From the NCBI RefSeq assembly GCF_021049265.1, contig NZ_CP088018.1, positions 496,001-560,000 of the forward strand: a stretch of 64,000 nt of DNA, read 5' to 3'. The notes beneath the pieces were generated by a model. The model searched no databases. It had not been told where the DNA came from and saw nothing but the letters and a program-made list of their open reading frames with translations. Below, piece by piece: positions 7,344-14,683 of the stretch. Position numbers and translations under genes: made by a program. The stretch comes from Ruania suaedae. Lineage in GTDB: Bacteria; Actinomycetota; Actinomycetes; Actinomycetales; Beutenbergiaceae. The first letter of the stretch is position 1. Every line of letters starts with the position of its first letter.

Positions 7344-7411
7344 GCCGCGACCGCCTTCGTGAGACGGATCTGGGTGAGTGGGGCGCAGTAGCGCCAGTCG
7401 TGCGTGGTCAT
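7340..7411 (-). CDS. 23-residue peptide at the head of a transcript segment
   Basis: ATG at 7411 with GGAG 6 bases upstream, 23 codons (MTTHDWRYCAPLTQIRLTKA...), stop overlapping the next ATG by 4 bases. It follows directly after the terminator at 7432-7461. It could be a real micro-protein or simply a device that brings ribosomes to the next start. Confidence 0.4.
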   Translation of the reverse strand: MTTHDWRYCAPLTQIRLTKAVAA

Positions 7412-7431
7412 GGGTGCTCCAGGTATGCGAA

Positions 7432-7461
7432 AGCCCCGCCCCCTCTCGTGAGGGCGGGGCT
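7432..7461 (-). terminator. Intrinsic terminator after the methyltransferase gene
   Basis: A 10-pair GC stem (AGCCCCGCCC with GGGCGGGGCT) and a 10-base loop, followed on the minus strand by TTCGC. It begins 12 bases past the methyltransferase stop. The U-run is short, so termination may be partial and allow read-through into the replication genes. Confidence 0.7.
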
Positions 7462-7473
7462 GGTCGGAATGGA

Positions 7474-9105
7474 TCAGGCGGCGCCGGCGATGGACTCCAC
7501 GGCGGCGGTGATGAGATCGCGCGCGGCCGGCGGCGTGACGGCGTTGCCGGACTGCTTGACCTGCTCGCGGCGGTTCCCGAGCAGCCGGTAGTCGGCTGGG
7601 AAGGCCATGGCTCGCTTGATCTCGTCGGGCTCGAGCATGCGGAAGTGGACGTCCTCGAGGTCGACCGTGGGTCGCTCAGCCTGCAGCACGGACTGGTGGC
7701 CCGCGGTGGTGATCGTGCGCACGGGCTGGCCACTGGGCGTGGTCATTGCGGACTGGTCGCCTCGGTTGTTGTTGTGCCGGTGGATCAGGGCGTGACGCTC
7801 GACCGTAGTGACCGTCGACAGGGCTTCATCCGTCGGCCCCGTCCGGCCGTTGCCGTAGTACGGCATCACGAGGCCGTGGTGATTCCCGGACGCGGTGACC
7901 GTGGACAGCGACTCCGCCGCCGGGCGCGCCGTCGACCCGCCGCCCCGCAGCTCGGCGAGGAACGGCGGGAACGCCAGGCCGGTCTCGCTGCGGGTGGTCT
8001 GGGTGCGCAGCGAGCGGTCCATCGGTTGCGGCTCCTTCCCGTCCCTGCCCTCCACGGGCACGGCCAGCGGGTGCCAGGCCAGCGCCTTGGACTCGCGGGT
8101 GTGCATGGTCTGGATGGCTTCCTCGGTCGGCCAGGCGCGGTAGTAGGAGTCGGGGTCCATGAACCGGGGGTGCTTGGGGTCGGCTGCGTCGTAGGGGTTG
8201 CCGCCGTGCTCGACGAGCAGCGGCGACCAGTAGCGGTCGATGCCGACCCGGATCCGGCGCATGGTCTTCTCGGCGAGCGGCTTGTCCCGATCGCCGATCC
8301 GCTGGCCCGGGTTGGTCCAGTCGATGATGGAGCTCGCCGGCAGCCACGCGGGCTCGACGACCTGGTTGCGGCAGGTGGCGTTGGGGCACCGGTAGAGGTA
8401 CTGGGACCGGTAGCGGCCGGGGCGGTCCTGCCCGTTGCCCTTCTTCCACCACTGCATGGCGTCCACGACGCGCTCGCACCCGGGGCACCACGCCTTCGGG
8501 CGCTGCATGCGCTCGAAATCGGGGGCCCGCTCGCCGCGCCAGAAGGCGACGTATACGCGGTCGCGTGACTGCGGCGCCGGGAGCCCGCCGGCCTGGGCGT
8601 GCATCGAGTTGAGCGAGATGATCCGGTGTCTGTAGCCCATGGAGTGCATGGCGGTCAGCCACGCCTGGAACAGGCCGCCGCGCACACCCCAGTCGCTGGA
8701 CCAGTCCACCACCTCGACGACGTTCTCCACGAGGACGACGCGGTAGCCGTGCGCCTCGGTGAAGCGCACGACGTCCCACATGGTCGCCCGGGACCGGTCG
8801 GCCGCGGCGTCGGGCAGGACGTCGCCGAACAGGTCCGGTTGCTGGTGCACCTTCCGGCCCTTGGCGCGCGAGTGGTTGGTGCACTCCGGCGACGCCCACA
8901 GGATGTCGGTCGAGCGCAGGCGCCGCGGGTCGTATTGGCTGATGTTGGCGCAGATGTGGTCGGTGTTCGGGTGGTTGATGTTGTGGGACTCGATGGCGAG
9001 ATCCCAGTGGTTGGCCGCGTACTGCACGGCCACGCCTGGCACCTGCGTCGCCCCGGTGGACGATCCGCCGGCGCCGGCGAATAGGTCGGTGACGGTCAGC
9101 GTCAC
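7474..9105 (-). CDS. Phage DNA (cytosine-5) methyltransferase
   Basis: A 543-residue enzyme that methylates C5 of cytosine using SAM. Motif I DLFAGAGGSSTG is at residues 7-18; the catalytic Cys75 is in WASPECTNHS, the variant of the usual PCQ motif found in some actinophage enzymes; motif VI is VENVVE (about 126-131) and motif VIII QSRDRVYV; motifs IX/X end with QSGNAVTPPAARDL. An insert with CPGC ... CPNATC (about residues 232-267) may bind zinc. No restriction partner is encoded nearby, so it is an orphan, most likely protecting phage DNA from host restriction. GTG at 9105 has AAAGGA upstream. Confidence 0.93.
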   Translation of the reverse strand: MTLTVTDLFAGAGGSSTGATQVPGVAVQYAANHWDLAIESHNINHPNTDHICANISQYDPRRLRSTDILWASPECTNHSRAKGRKVHQQPDLFGDVLPDAAADRSRATMWDVVRFTEAHGYRVVLVENVVEVVDWSSDWGVRGGLFQAWLTAMHSMGYRHRIISLNSMHAQAGGLPAPQSRDRVYVAFWRGERAPDFERMQRPKAWCPGCERVVDAMQWWKKGNGQDRPGRYRSQYLYRCPNATCRNQVVEPAWLPASSIIDWTNPGQRIGDRDKPLAEKTMRRIRVGIDRYWSPLLVEHGGNPYDAADPKHPRFMDPDSYYRAWPTEEAIQTMHTRESKALAWHPLAVPVEGRDGKEPQPMDRSLRTQTTRSETGLAFPPFLAELRGGGSTARPAAESLSTVTASGNHHGLVMPYYGNGRTGPTDEALSTVTTVERHALIHRHNNNRGDQSAMTTPSGQPVRTITTAGHQSVLQAERPTVDLEDVHFRMLEPDEIKRAMAFPADYRLLGNRREQVKQSGNAVTPPAARDLITAAVESIAGAA

Positions 9106-9127
9106 GGTTGGGTCCTTTCAGAGATGA

Positions 9128-9595
9128 TCACGACGATCCGCCGGCGATCTGCAGCTGGCGGACGCTGCCAGAGGAGTAGGCCTCCTCGACTGCAGGGAGG
9201 ACGTCTTCGGCGACCGTTCGGCCGGACGGGAGGACGGTGTGGGGAAGGAACTCGACCTCGAACGTCACGATCCCGGCGGCGACGGCCTCGAGCTTGGCCT
9301 TGACCATGAGCGCGAGGGCGCGCCAGCGCTGCCGCACGGCCTGCTCGTACGCCGTCTCGCTCGCGCTGGCCGTCCGCTGCTTGCCCGTAGGGGTGAGACG
9401 GAATTCGTCGGCCTGCCGGTCGGGCAGCGGGAGGACGAACCGGACCTGCCGGCCCTCCATGACGAAGCCGATTGCGGCGCGGGTGTCGTCCCACCCGTAG
9501 GTGAAGGAGCTCGCGCCGTACCGGGTCAGGGTGCGCTCGATCTCGGCGCGGGAGCGGTCGGAGGAGACCTGGGTGCTCTCGGCGTAGCGGCTCAC
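9128..9595 (-). CDS. Conserved-looking phage protein, unknown function
   Basis: A 155-residue protein. It has a mixed alpha/beta pattern with YGASSFTYGWDD and GRQVRFVLPLP as beta segments, then a long helical part with AYEQAVRQRWRALALMVKAKLEAV. The GTG at 9595 overlaps the recT stop by 4 bases, so it is coupled to the recombination genes and may help them or the methyltransferase downstream. I recognise no named family. Confidence 0.65.
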   Translation of the reverse strand: MSRYAESTQVSSDRSRAEIERTLTRYGASSFTYGWDDTRAAIGFVMEGRQVRFVLPLPDRQADEFRLTPTGKQRTASASETAYEQAVRQRWRALALMVKAKLEAVAAGIVTFEVEFLPHTVLPSGRTVAEDVLPAVEEAYSSGSVRQLQIAGGSS

Positions 9596-10392
9596 GGTGC
9601 CGGCTCCTCGGGCGGCGGGGCGACGTCGGCGGACTGCTCGGCGTCGGGGTACTCCAGCTCGGGCAGCGAGGACCCCGAGGCGATGGCCTTGCCGACCGCC
9701 ATGGATCCGACCGTCTCATCGGTGCGGATCGCGGTGGCGAGTTCCACGGACTTGGGCAGCAGCTTGAGCACCTGCTTGAGCGCGGTCTTGCGCTCCATCC
9801 ACCGCTCAGGGTCGGCGATGTCACCGGAGGTGCCGACCTTGCCGTTACGCAGGCGCTGGATCTGGTCGGGGGTGAAGAAGTCGAACGCCATGCCGCCGGA
9901 GTTCAGCTCGACGATGGCGTAGTAGCCGATCACCTTGCCGCGGTCGCCCTGGGCGGGGGTGTGCTCGAGCTTGAGGGTGAGGCCCTTGTCGTAGGCGAAG
10001 TGGTCGTGCTCGCACACGTACTCGGCGCTCAGGCGCTTGGCGAGCGGGTGCTGCCAGAACAGCTTCGCGACGCCCTGGTAGCCGACGATGAGCTGGCACT
10101 CGACCTGGCCGGCGAGTCGGCCGCGACGGTGCTCGTACGGCACGAGGTAGGCCTCGCCATTCACTCCGGGCTCCAGGCCGAGTGCGGCGGCGGTGAGCAG
10201 TGAGCCGAAGAACGAGTCCGGGGTGGACTGCGCGAGCTTCGGGTTCTTGCGGATCTCTGTCAGCACGATGCGGGCGATGCGGTCCCCGGACATGTGGCGG
10301 GGGAGTGCCCGCTCCAGCTCCGGCTTCATCGACTGCAGTGCGACGACGAGCTTGGGCTGGGCTGGCTGCTGGGTGGCGACGTCGGTGGTCAT
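9592..10392 (-). CDS. recT: RecT-family single-strand annealing recombinase
   Basis: A 266-residue protein with RecT signatures: IARIVLTEIRKNPKLA, SFFGSLLTAAALGLEPG, AYLVPYE and ECQLIVGYQGV in the annealing core, then GKVIGYYAIVEL. RecT coats single-stranded DNA made by a partner exonuclease and anneals it to homologous strands. The exonuclease partner is the next gene upstream, overlapping by 4 bases. The C-terminal 40 residues are acidic and Pro-rich, a likely interaction tail. Start ATG 10392 has GGAG upstream (AAGGAGCAGC). Confidence 0.93.
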   Translation of the reverse strand: MTTDVATQQPAQPKLVVALQSMKPELERALPRHMSGDRIARIVLTEIRKNPKLAQSTPDSFFGSLLTAAALGLEPGVNGEAYLVPYEHRRGRLAGQVECQLIVGYQGVAKLFWQHPLAKRLSAEYVCEHDHFAYDKGLTLKLEHTPAQGDRGKVIGYYAIVELNSGGMAFDFFTPDQIQRLRNGKVGTSGDIADPERWMERKTALKQVLKLLPKSVELATAIRTDETVGSMAVGKAIASGSSLPELEYPDAEQSADVAPPPEEPAP

Positions 10393-11246
10393 GCTGCTCC
10401 TTCGATGAGTTCTTCGAGTGCGGTGATGGTGTCTGCGGCGATGTCGTCGCGGACCCATGGCGGCGGGCCGAGCCGCTGTGTGCGGTCGGGGTGGCCGGGC
10501 CAGTGGCCGGTCTCGACGCAGGTGAGGTAGGTGGCGATCGCGTCGTCCATGTGGGCCTCGCCGACGGCGAGGTAGTCGTCGGTGAGCTCGACGGCGCGGG
10601 TCAGGTACGGCGCGGTCTTCTCGATGCCGACGATGAGGTACGGCAGCCGCTCCCCGGTGATGGCTTCGACGCCGCGGCGATACCAGGCGGCCTGCATGTA
10701 GTAGCGCAGGTTCCAGACGGCTCGGGAGAGGCCGCGGTTGCTGGTGTCGTTCATCGTCTTGAGGTCCACGATCCGGCCGCCGGCGACGTAGTAGTCCATC
10801 TGGCCGCGCAGCCATAGCCCGGAGGTGTGGCGCCAGAACATGCTCACTTCGGCCTCGCCACCGGTGAACAGCTGCCGGATGTGGTCGGGGATCGAGTCGG
10901 CGACCTTCTGGGCGCGGGCCATGTCCTTGGTGAGCAGCGGGGTGAGGCCCTTGGCGTAGGCGGCGTCCCGCGCCTCCCTCGCGGCCTTGGTCGTGTAGTT
11001 CGGGAAGTCGAGCACCTCGATACGCTCCATGCCCTTGCCGAGGATGAGCGCGTGGATGACGGTGCCCTCGTCGAACTCCTTCTTCTCGACGCGGGGTGAG
11101 TTCTCCTTGTGGTGGAAGATCGCCGGCCCGCCTTCGTCCAGCAGCACCTTGGCGCGCGACTGTGAGAGTGAGCCCTCGGGGACTGGGTCGGAGTGGTAGT
11201 CGGCGGCCTCGAGGTCGTAGAGCCCCGGCTTAGTGATGGTCGTCAT
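10389..11246 (-). CDS. RecE-type exonuclease, PD-(D/E)XK superfamily
   Basis: A 285-residue nuclease of the putative exodeoxyribonuclease VIII family (DUF3799/PDDEXK_1). The active site is visible as RGQMDYYVAGGRIVDLKT (Asp ... Asp-x-Lys, about residues 146-163), followed by the helix RYYMQAAWYRRG that carries the conserved Gln/Tyr. An N-terminal GSLSQSRAKVLL and FDEGTVIHALIL are typical family landmarks. It resects double-stranded DNA to feed RecT. ATG at 11246 with AGGAG 7 bases upstream is preferred over a GTG at 11276. Confidence 0.9.
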   Translation of the reverse strand: MTTITKPGLYDLEAADYHSDPVPEGSLSQSRAKVLLDEGGPAIFHHKENSPRVEKKEFDEGTVIHALILGKGMERIEVLDFPNYTTKAAREARDAAYAKGLTPLLTKDMARAQKVADSIPDHIRQLFTGGEAEVSMFWRHTSGLWLRGQMDYYVAGGRIVDLKTMNDTSNRGLSRAVWNLRYYMQAAWYRRGVEAITGERLPYLIVGIEKTAPYLTRAVELTDDYLAVGEAHMDDAIATYLTCVETGHWPGHPDRTQRLGPPPWVRDDIAADTITALEELIEGAA

Positions 11247-11391
11247 GATCGGGCTCCTGGTCTGGTGGTCGGTCACGCCACGGCCTGTGCGCGGCCCAGG
11301 CGTCGAGTGCGGGCAGTCCGCGTCCGAACGTGCGCCCGCAGGTGCAGGAGACGCCGGCGTCGGCGTGGATTTGGAGTTCGTGGGCGGTCAT
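11230..11391 (-). CDS. Small Cys/His phage protein
   Basis: A 53-residue protein with CTCGRTF and a downstream W..H..W, which may form a mini zinc site, and a His/Asp-rich end. ATG at 11391 has GGAGG 5 bases upstream. It overlaps the RecE-type gene by 17 bases and the previous gene by 4. Confidence 0.6.
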   Translation of the reverse strand: MTAHELQIHADAGVSCTCGRTFGRGLPALDAWAAHRPWRDRPPDQEPDHDDHH

Positions 11392-11492
11392 GGGTTCCTC
11401 CCGATGGGCAGGTGGCAGAGTTCGATCCACCACCTGATCCCCGCCCCGATGACCCAGGCGAGGATGGCGACGGGGATGAGTAGGCGGGTCAT
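11388..11492 (-). CDS. 34-residue single-span membrane peptide
   Basis: Starts MTRLLIPVAILAWVIGAG, one obvious transmembrane helix, then a basic, Trp-containing tail. Both ends overlap neighbours by 4 bases, which supports that it is translated although it is very short. The ribosome site is weak. Phage micro-membrane proteins of this kind can be involved in superinfection exclusion or lysis timing, but nothing here proves it. Confidence 0.55.
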   Translation of the reverse strand: MTRLLIPVAILAWVIGAGIRWWIELCHLPIGRNP

Positions 11493-11848
11493 GGGGTGGC
11501 CCGTTCGTCTCGGCGCCAGCCCTGGATCTCGTCCAGGCTCATCACGGGGATGGACCCGCACCCAGGTTCGTGGTGGCCGTAGTGCCCGTCCGGTCCGGTG
11601 CCGCAGGTGTGCTTGTTGACGTACCGGACCAGCCAGTCGCCCTCGACACCGAGCTTCACCTCCTCGCCGGCGTGAAGGCGCTTCCGTTCGGCGTGGCGCA
11701 CTCGCTCGTCATGGGCGGCGAGCCAATGGCGGAACTCGGCGCGCGCGTTGGCCTGCATCTGGCGAACGTGCGGATCTTCCGGCTCCGACTCCCAGGCGGT
11801 CGCGTACGAGTACAGGTCCTCGATGCGCTCCGTAGTCGGCTCGCTCAT
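11489..11848 (-). CDS. Phage hypothetical protein
   Basis: A 119-residue hydrophilic protein. The N-terminus is acidic and helical; HTCGTGPDGHYGHHEPGCG (about residues 80-98) is rich in Cys and His and might coordinate a metal. ATG at 11848 with GAGGTGGGGG upstream, 4-base overlap downstream and 1-base overlap with the membrane-protein gene before it. Confidence 0.6.
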   Translation of the reverse strand: MSEPTTERIEDLYSYATAWESEPEDPHVRQMQANARAEFRHWLAAHDERVRHAERKRLHAGEEVKLGVEGDWLVRYVNKHTCGTGPDGHYGHHEPGCGSIPVMSLDEIQGWRRDERATP

Positions 11849-12033
11849 CACCCCCACCTCCTGTCCGCCACCCACGCCCCGACGCACGCGCCCACGAACA
11901 CCCCCGCGAGCGCCCACCCGGGCAGCACGGGGATGGTGGCCACGAGGGTGACCACGGCGATGGTGCCCAGGAAGCAGAAAACCCCGGCGAGAGGGCCGGG
12001 GTTGGTGGTTGGGGTGCGCTGGCGGTCAGCCAT
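11848..12033 (-). CDS. Two-span small membrane protein
   Basis: A 61-residue protein with two hydrophobic helices (about 16-34 and 38-55) and short charged ends. The ATG at 12033 has GGAG 6 bases upstream. An intrinsic-terminator hairpin lies inside codons 11-18, so translation of this gene and termination are in conflict (see findings). It could be a holin-like or accessory membrane protein, but it lies far from a lysis cassette. Confidence 0.6.
   Translation of the reverse strand: MADRQRTPTTNPGPLAGVFCFLGTIAVVTLVATIPVLPGWALAGVFVGACVGAWVADRRWG
11980..12003 (-). terminator. Intrinsic terminator hairpin inside a gene
   Basis: A perfect 9-pair stem (AACCCCGGC/GCCGGGGTT) with a 6-base loop, followed on the minus strand by TTCTGC, so the tract reads TTTTC across the stem end. 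It begins 30 bases downstream of the ATG at 12033, within the reading frame. Confidence 0.65.
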
Positions 12034-12412
12034 CGGAGGCTCCCTGCTCAGCGATCTGGGCACAGCCCTCGACCGTCTTGCGGATCAGGTTCGGCCGCGT
12101 GCACCCGTTGAGCAGTGCAGAGCAGTCGGGGATGCCGTGCACCGGGCAGACGATCCGTTGCGCTCGGAGCGCCTTGCCAACGTCCTGCCGCACCTGCTCG
12201 ACGGTCGGGGCGGTGGCGAGGAGGGCGAGGATAGCGCGGGCGATATTGGCATAGAGGTCAGGGCGACTAGGGTCATGGAGCGCAGTCGCCAGCACCTGCG
12301 CCACCTCCTCCTCGATCTGTGCGTCACGTTCAGCCCGCCAGGCTCGGTACGCCTCGGGTGTGCGGACCTCGGGCGGGATGATGCTGTCCGGGGTGGTGGT
12401 CTGGTCAGTCAC
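12026..12412 (-). CDS. Phage hypothetical protein
   Basis: A 128-residue protein, helical in its middle (AYRAWRAERDAQIEEEVAQV), with IVCPVHGIPDCSALLNGC near the C-terminus providing Cys and His residues. GTG at 12412 overlaps the previous gene by 8 bases. Proteins of this design are common in actinophage early regions; no function known to me. Confidence 0.6.
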   Translation of the reverse strand: MTDQTTTPDSIIPPEVRTPEAYRAWRAERDAQIEEEVAQVLATALHDPSRPDLYANIARAILALLATAPTVEQVRQDVGKALRAQRIVCPVHGIPDCSALLNGCTRPNLIRKTVEGCAQIAEQGASDG

Positions 12413-12587
12413 GGTCTGCTCCTATTGCGAAGTCGATCATCCGGTCCTCGGCGAGGTCGGACATGTACTCCCCACCCGGCTCCCACGTGTCCCGCCCGTG
12501 CTCGTACGCGGGGTCGGAGTCGTCGGGGAGGGTTCGGACTGGGGGCGGTGGTGGCCAGTGCTCGGCGGCGAGGTAGGGGGCGGTCAT
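12405..12587 (-). CDS. Small acidic phage protein
   Basis: A 60-residue acidic protein with a Pro/Trp-rich start (HWPPPPPVRTLPDD). ATG at 12587 overlaps the DUF4326 gene stop by 4 bases. No motif recognised. Confidence 0.55.
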   Translation of the reverse strand: MTAPYLAAEHWPPPPPVRTLPDDSDPAYEHGRDTWEPGGEYMSDLAEDRMIDFAIGADRD

Positions 12588-12979
12588 GGGGCGGCTCCGT
12601 TCGCGAGCTCGAGCAACACGTCCCCATGGCAGGGCAGATCGAGCGGGCACCAGCAGGCGAGATCGCGGCCAGCGAGTTCGTCCCGGATCTCGCGAGGCGT
12701 TGGCCGCGTCGTGTGTCGGGAGTGCATCTTCCAGACCCGCCCGTGACGGTCCACCAGCGGCATGGCGTCCGCGATCTCGTCGAAGCGCTCCCCGCTAGTG
12801 ATCCATCGCCGGTACATCGCAACCAGGTGAGCGCGAGTCTCTGCCGGTTGCAGCGCCTCCCCGTGCGGGATCTGCGCCGCGAACGGGTTACCCCACTTGC
12901 TCGGCCTGGCCACGATCACCGCGTCCGGGTACTCGTGCCGCCACGGTCGCTGACGGGTCATCTGGATTCGCTTCGGCAT
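12584..12979 (-). CDS. DUF4326 domain protein
   Basis: A 131-residue protein with the DUF4326 pattern: VIVARPSKWGNPF near residue 25, YRRWI in the middle, and the hallmark LAGRDLACWCPLDLPCHGD close to the end (about residues 105-123) with CWC and PCHGD. The family is widespread in phages and plasmids and has no assigned activity; the conserved Cys/His may bind metal or act catalytically. ATG at 12979 has GAGGTGGG upstream; a second ATG at 12988 is possible. Confidence 0.85.
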   Translation of the reverse strand: MPKRIQMTRQRPWRHEYPDAVIVARPSKWGNPFAAQIPHGEALQPAETRAHLVAMYRRWITSGERFDEIADAMPLVDRHGRVWKMHSRHTTRPTPREIRDELAGRDLACWCPLDLPCHGDVLLELANGAAP

Positions 12980-13209
12980 CAGTCCCACCTCTCATCAGGG
13001 TCGGGCCCATGCCGGCCGCAGTCCTCTGAGCCCTCGGGCGCCGGGTAGCCGCACGCCATCGCGCGCCCGTGATCCCACAGCGGCACCGCGCACAACGGCT
13101 CCTCGTCGGACGGCTCATGGATCGTCGGGGTGACGCGGGACGGGCCGACATGAGAAGAGCCCCGCCACACGGTGGCGAGGCCCTGCTGATCGAACGCGGG
13201 GGCGCTCAC
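12979..13209 (-). CDS. Small phage protein with an internal hairpin
   Basis: A 76-residue hydrophilic protein; LCAVPLWDHGRAMACGYPA and CGRHGPD contain Cys and His residues. GTG at 13209 overlaps the preceding stop by 4 bases. A terminator-like hairpin lies 28 bases inside the gene, as in the membrane-protein gene at 11848-12033. Confidence 0.55.
   Translation of the reverse strand: MSAPAFDQQGLATVWRGSSHVGPSRVTPTIHEPSDEEPLCAVPLWDHGRAMACGYPAPEGSEDCGRHGPDPDERWD
13158..13182 (-). terminator. Terminator-like hairpin inside a gene
   Basis: A stem of about nine pairs with one mismatch and a 3-base loop, followed on the minus strand by CTTCTC. It begins 28 bases after the GTG at 13209. Weaker than the hairpin at 11980-12003. 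Confidence 0.45.
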
Positions 13210-13835
13210 GACTCCCCACCCCCATCGGGTCCGGGGGTCGGGTCGGCCAGGGCGGCGGTGGTGGCGCAGGGCCACATCGTGAAGGACATGCCGCTCTCGG
13301 AGTAGTAGGCGTTGGCCGCTTCCGCGATCCGGTCGCACTGGACGCACTGTTGCACCGAGGTGGTCGGGCACTTGTTCTCGTGGTCGCACGTCTCGGAGGC
13401 GCAGTCGCCTGTGATGACGTCTACGCGGCGAGGGGTGTGCAACTCCTCGACCCGCCGCACCTTCTCGGCCAGGCGGCGTCTCTCATCCTCAGCGCTCCGG
13501 GCGTAGACGATCCACTGGTCACGGGACGCTCGCACCATGGTCAGGTGCTCCTGGTTGTGCTCATTCTCGGCGGTCAGGGTGCGCACCTGGTCCAGGAGGT
13601 AGGGCACGTCCGAGCGGGCGTGGGCGATGAAGTCGCCATCGTCGGCGGAGAGGGCTACTGAAGCAAGGTCGGCGATCTTCTCGCCGCACGCTGGACAATC
13701 GCCCTCGAAGTAGCCGTGGATCACGGAGTGCGGGCCAGAGGTGACCGCTCCGTGCCGTGCGTCCGCCTCCCACGGCCCATCTGTCGCCGCGTTCACCCGG
13801 GCCTCGATCTCAGCCAGTCGGTCGGTGTCGCTCAT
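13206..13835 (-). CDS. Ead/Ea22-like phage protein
   Basis: A 209-residue protein. Its first half, DTDRLAEIEARVNAATDGPWEAD ... DFIAHARSDVPYLLDQVRTL, matches a pattern seen in many phage early proteins of the Ead/Ea22 type; a coiled-coil stretch follows (about 95-130), then a C-terminal part with CASETCDHENKC and CVQCDR that could hold zinc. ATG 13835 with GGAGG upstream. The role of this group in infection is not established. Confidence 0.6.
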   Translation of the reverse strand: MSDTDRLAEIEARVNAATDGPWEADARHGAVTSGPHSVIHGYFEGDCPACGEKIADLASVALSADDGDFIAHARSDVPYLLDQVRTLTAENEHNQEHLTMVRASRDQWIVYARSAEDERRRLAEKVRRVEELHTPRRVDVITGDCASETCDHENKCPTTSVQQCVQCDRIAEAANAYYSESGMSFTMWPCATTAALADPTPGPDGGGES

Positions 13836-14032
13836 GACTCCTCCAGTTGCTCGTAGCGGTACTCGTAGGAATCGGCCAGGCGCTGCAACTCCACAGCGCT
13901 CGCGCCACGAGACAGCAGGAGCACGGTCGAGCCGGCCATCTGCTCGTGCATCTCCTCCAGCGTGCGCGCCCGCATGATCAGCTGGGCCCGGGCCTCGGTG
14001 AGGTCGTCGAGGGGGGTGAGGGTCGGGGTCAT
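13832..14032 (-). CDS. Small helical phage protein
   Basis: A 66-residue protein, almost entirely amphipathic helix (EARAQLIMRARTLEEMHEQM), likely oligomeric. ATG at 14032 with GGAG 5 bases upstream. Its stop overlaps the next start by 4 bases. Confidence 0.6.
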   Translation of the reverse strand: MTPTLTPLDDLTEARAQLIMRARTLEEMHEQMAGSTVLLLSRGASAVELQRLADSYEYRYEQLEES

Positions 14033-14065
14033 CGTTGCTCCGATCGGGGTCGGTAGGGTTCGGGG

Positions 14066-14683
14066 ATGGATGGCGCGCACATCGGCTGGCCAGCCACGCT
14101 CGGGATCGCCGGCGTCGCAACAGCCGTCGCTACGGTCGCCTCGCTCGGCATGTCCGTGATCTGGCGGATCGCCGACCGCGAGCGCGTTGAATGGGCGCCG
14201 TTCCTCATGACGACGCAAGGGGGTGACGTCGACGGCCAGCCGGTGCTTGTCGGCTACCTGGCCAACGTCGGGCACGGCACAGCGCTCGCCGTGAAGGTGC
14301 ATGGCTTCGGATGCTCGGCCCTGCTGACATGGCACGACGAGCAGGGCGACGGAGGTGCTGCGGAGATGTTCCCGGCACTGAAGACCGGAGACAGGTTCAT
14401 GGTCTCTATCTGGTGCGAGCCGCAGGAGTGGGGCCGGGCACGTCTTGCGGTCGCGTGGACGGCGGCTCCCCGCTTGATCCGGAAGCGTCGGGTGCGCCTA
14501 ATTGCTCTTCGCGATCTCGCCGCACATCCCGCCGATATAGCTGCTAAGCCGGCAGATCGAACGAGATCGCGAACACGGCAGCCGCACCAACAAGGGCACC
14601 CGCCAGGCTCCCCGCCGCTTCCGAGCTATTGGTCGCCGGCGTCCAGGTGGCGAGCGCTGCGGAAGTTTCGGCGATCACGCTGA
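14066..14683 (+). CDS. Membrane-anchored phage protein on the opposite strand (moron-like)
   Basis: A 205-residue protein with one N-terminal transmembrane helix (about residues 10-33, TLGIAGVATAVATVASLGM) and a soluble beta-rich part that ends near 150 (KRRVRLIALRDLA); the last 50 residues are basic and low-complexity. It is the only rightward gene within the leftward block. A TAGGGT box lies exactly 6 bases before the ATG, the leaderless promoter pattern seen elsewhere in this window, so it may be expressed during lysogeny. Its final 140 bases overlap two leftward small genes. Function unknown; a superinfection or host-envelope role is a guess. Confidence 0.6.
   Translation: MDGAHIGWPATLGIAGVATAVATVASLGMSVIWRIADRERVEWAPFLMTTQGGDVDGQPVLVGYLANVGHGTALAVKVHGFGCSALLTWHDEQGDGGAAEMFPALKTGDRFMVSIWCEPQEWGRARLAVAWTAAPRLIRKRRVRLIALRDLAAHPADIAAKPADRTRSRTRQPHQQGHPPGSPPLPSYWSPASRWRALRKFRRSR
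14544..14678 (-). CDS. 44-residue single-span membrane peptide
   Basis: GTG at 14678 overlaps the stop of the helix-turn-helix gene by 4 bases. The peptide has one hydrophobic helix (SLAGALVGAAAVFAISF). It lies antisense to the last codons of the rightward gene 14066-14683, so at least one of the two reading frames may not be used to its end. Confidence 0.4.
   Translation of the reverse strand: MIAETSAALATWTPATNSSEAAGSLAGALVGAAAVFAISFDLPA

Noticed and set aside
9239-9922. 227-codon plus-strand frame opposite the gene before recT and the recT end
   Set aside because: Mirror frame of two well-supported minus-strand genes.
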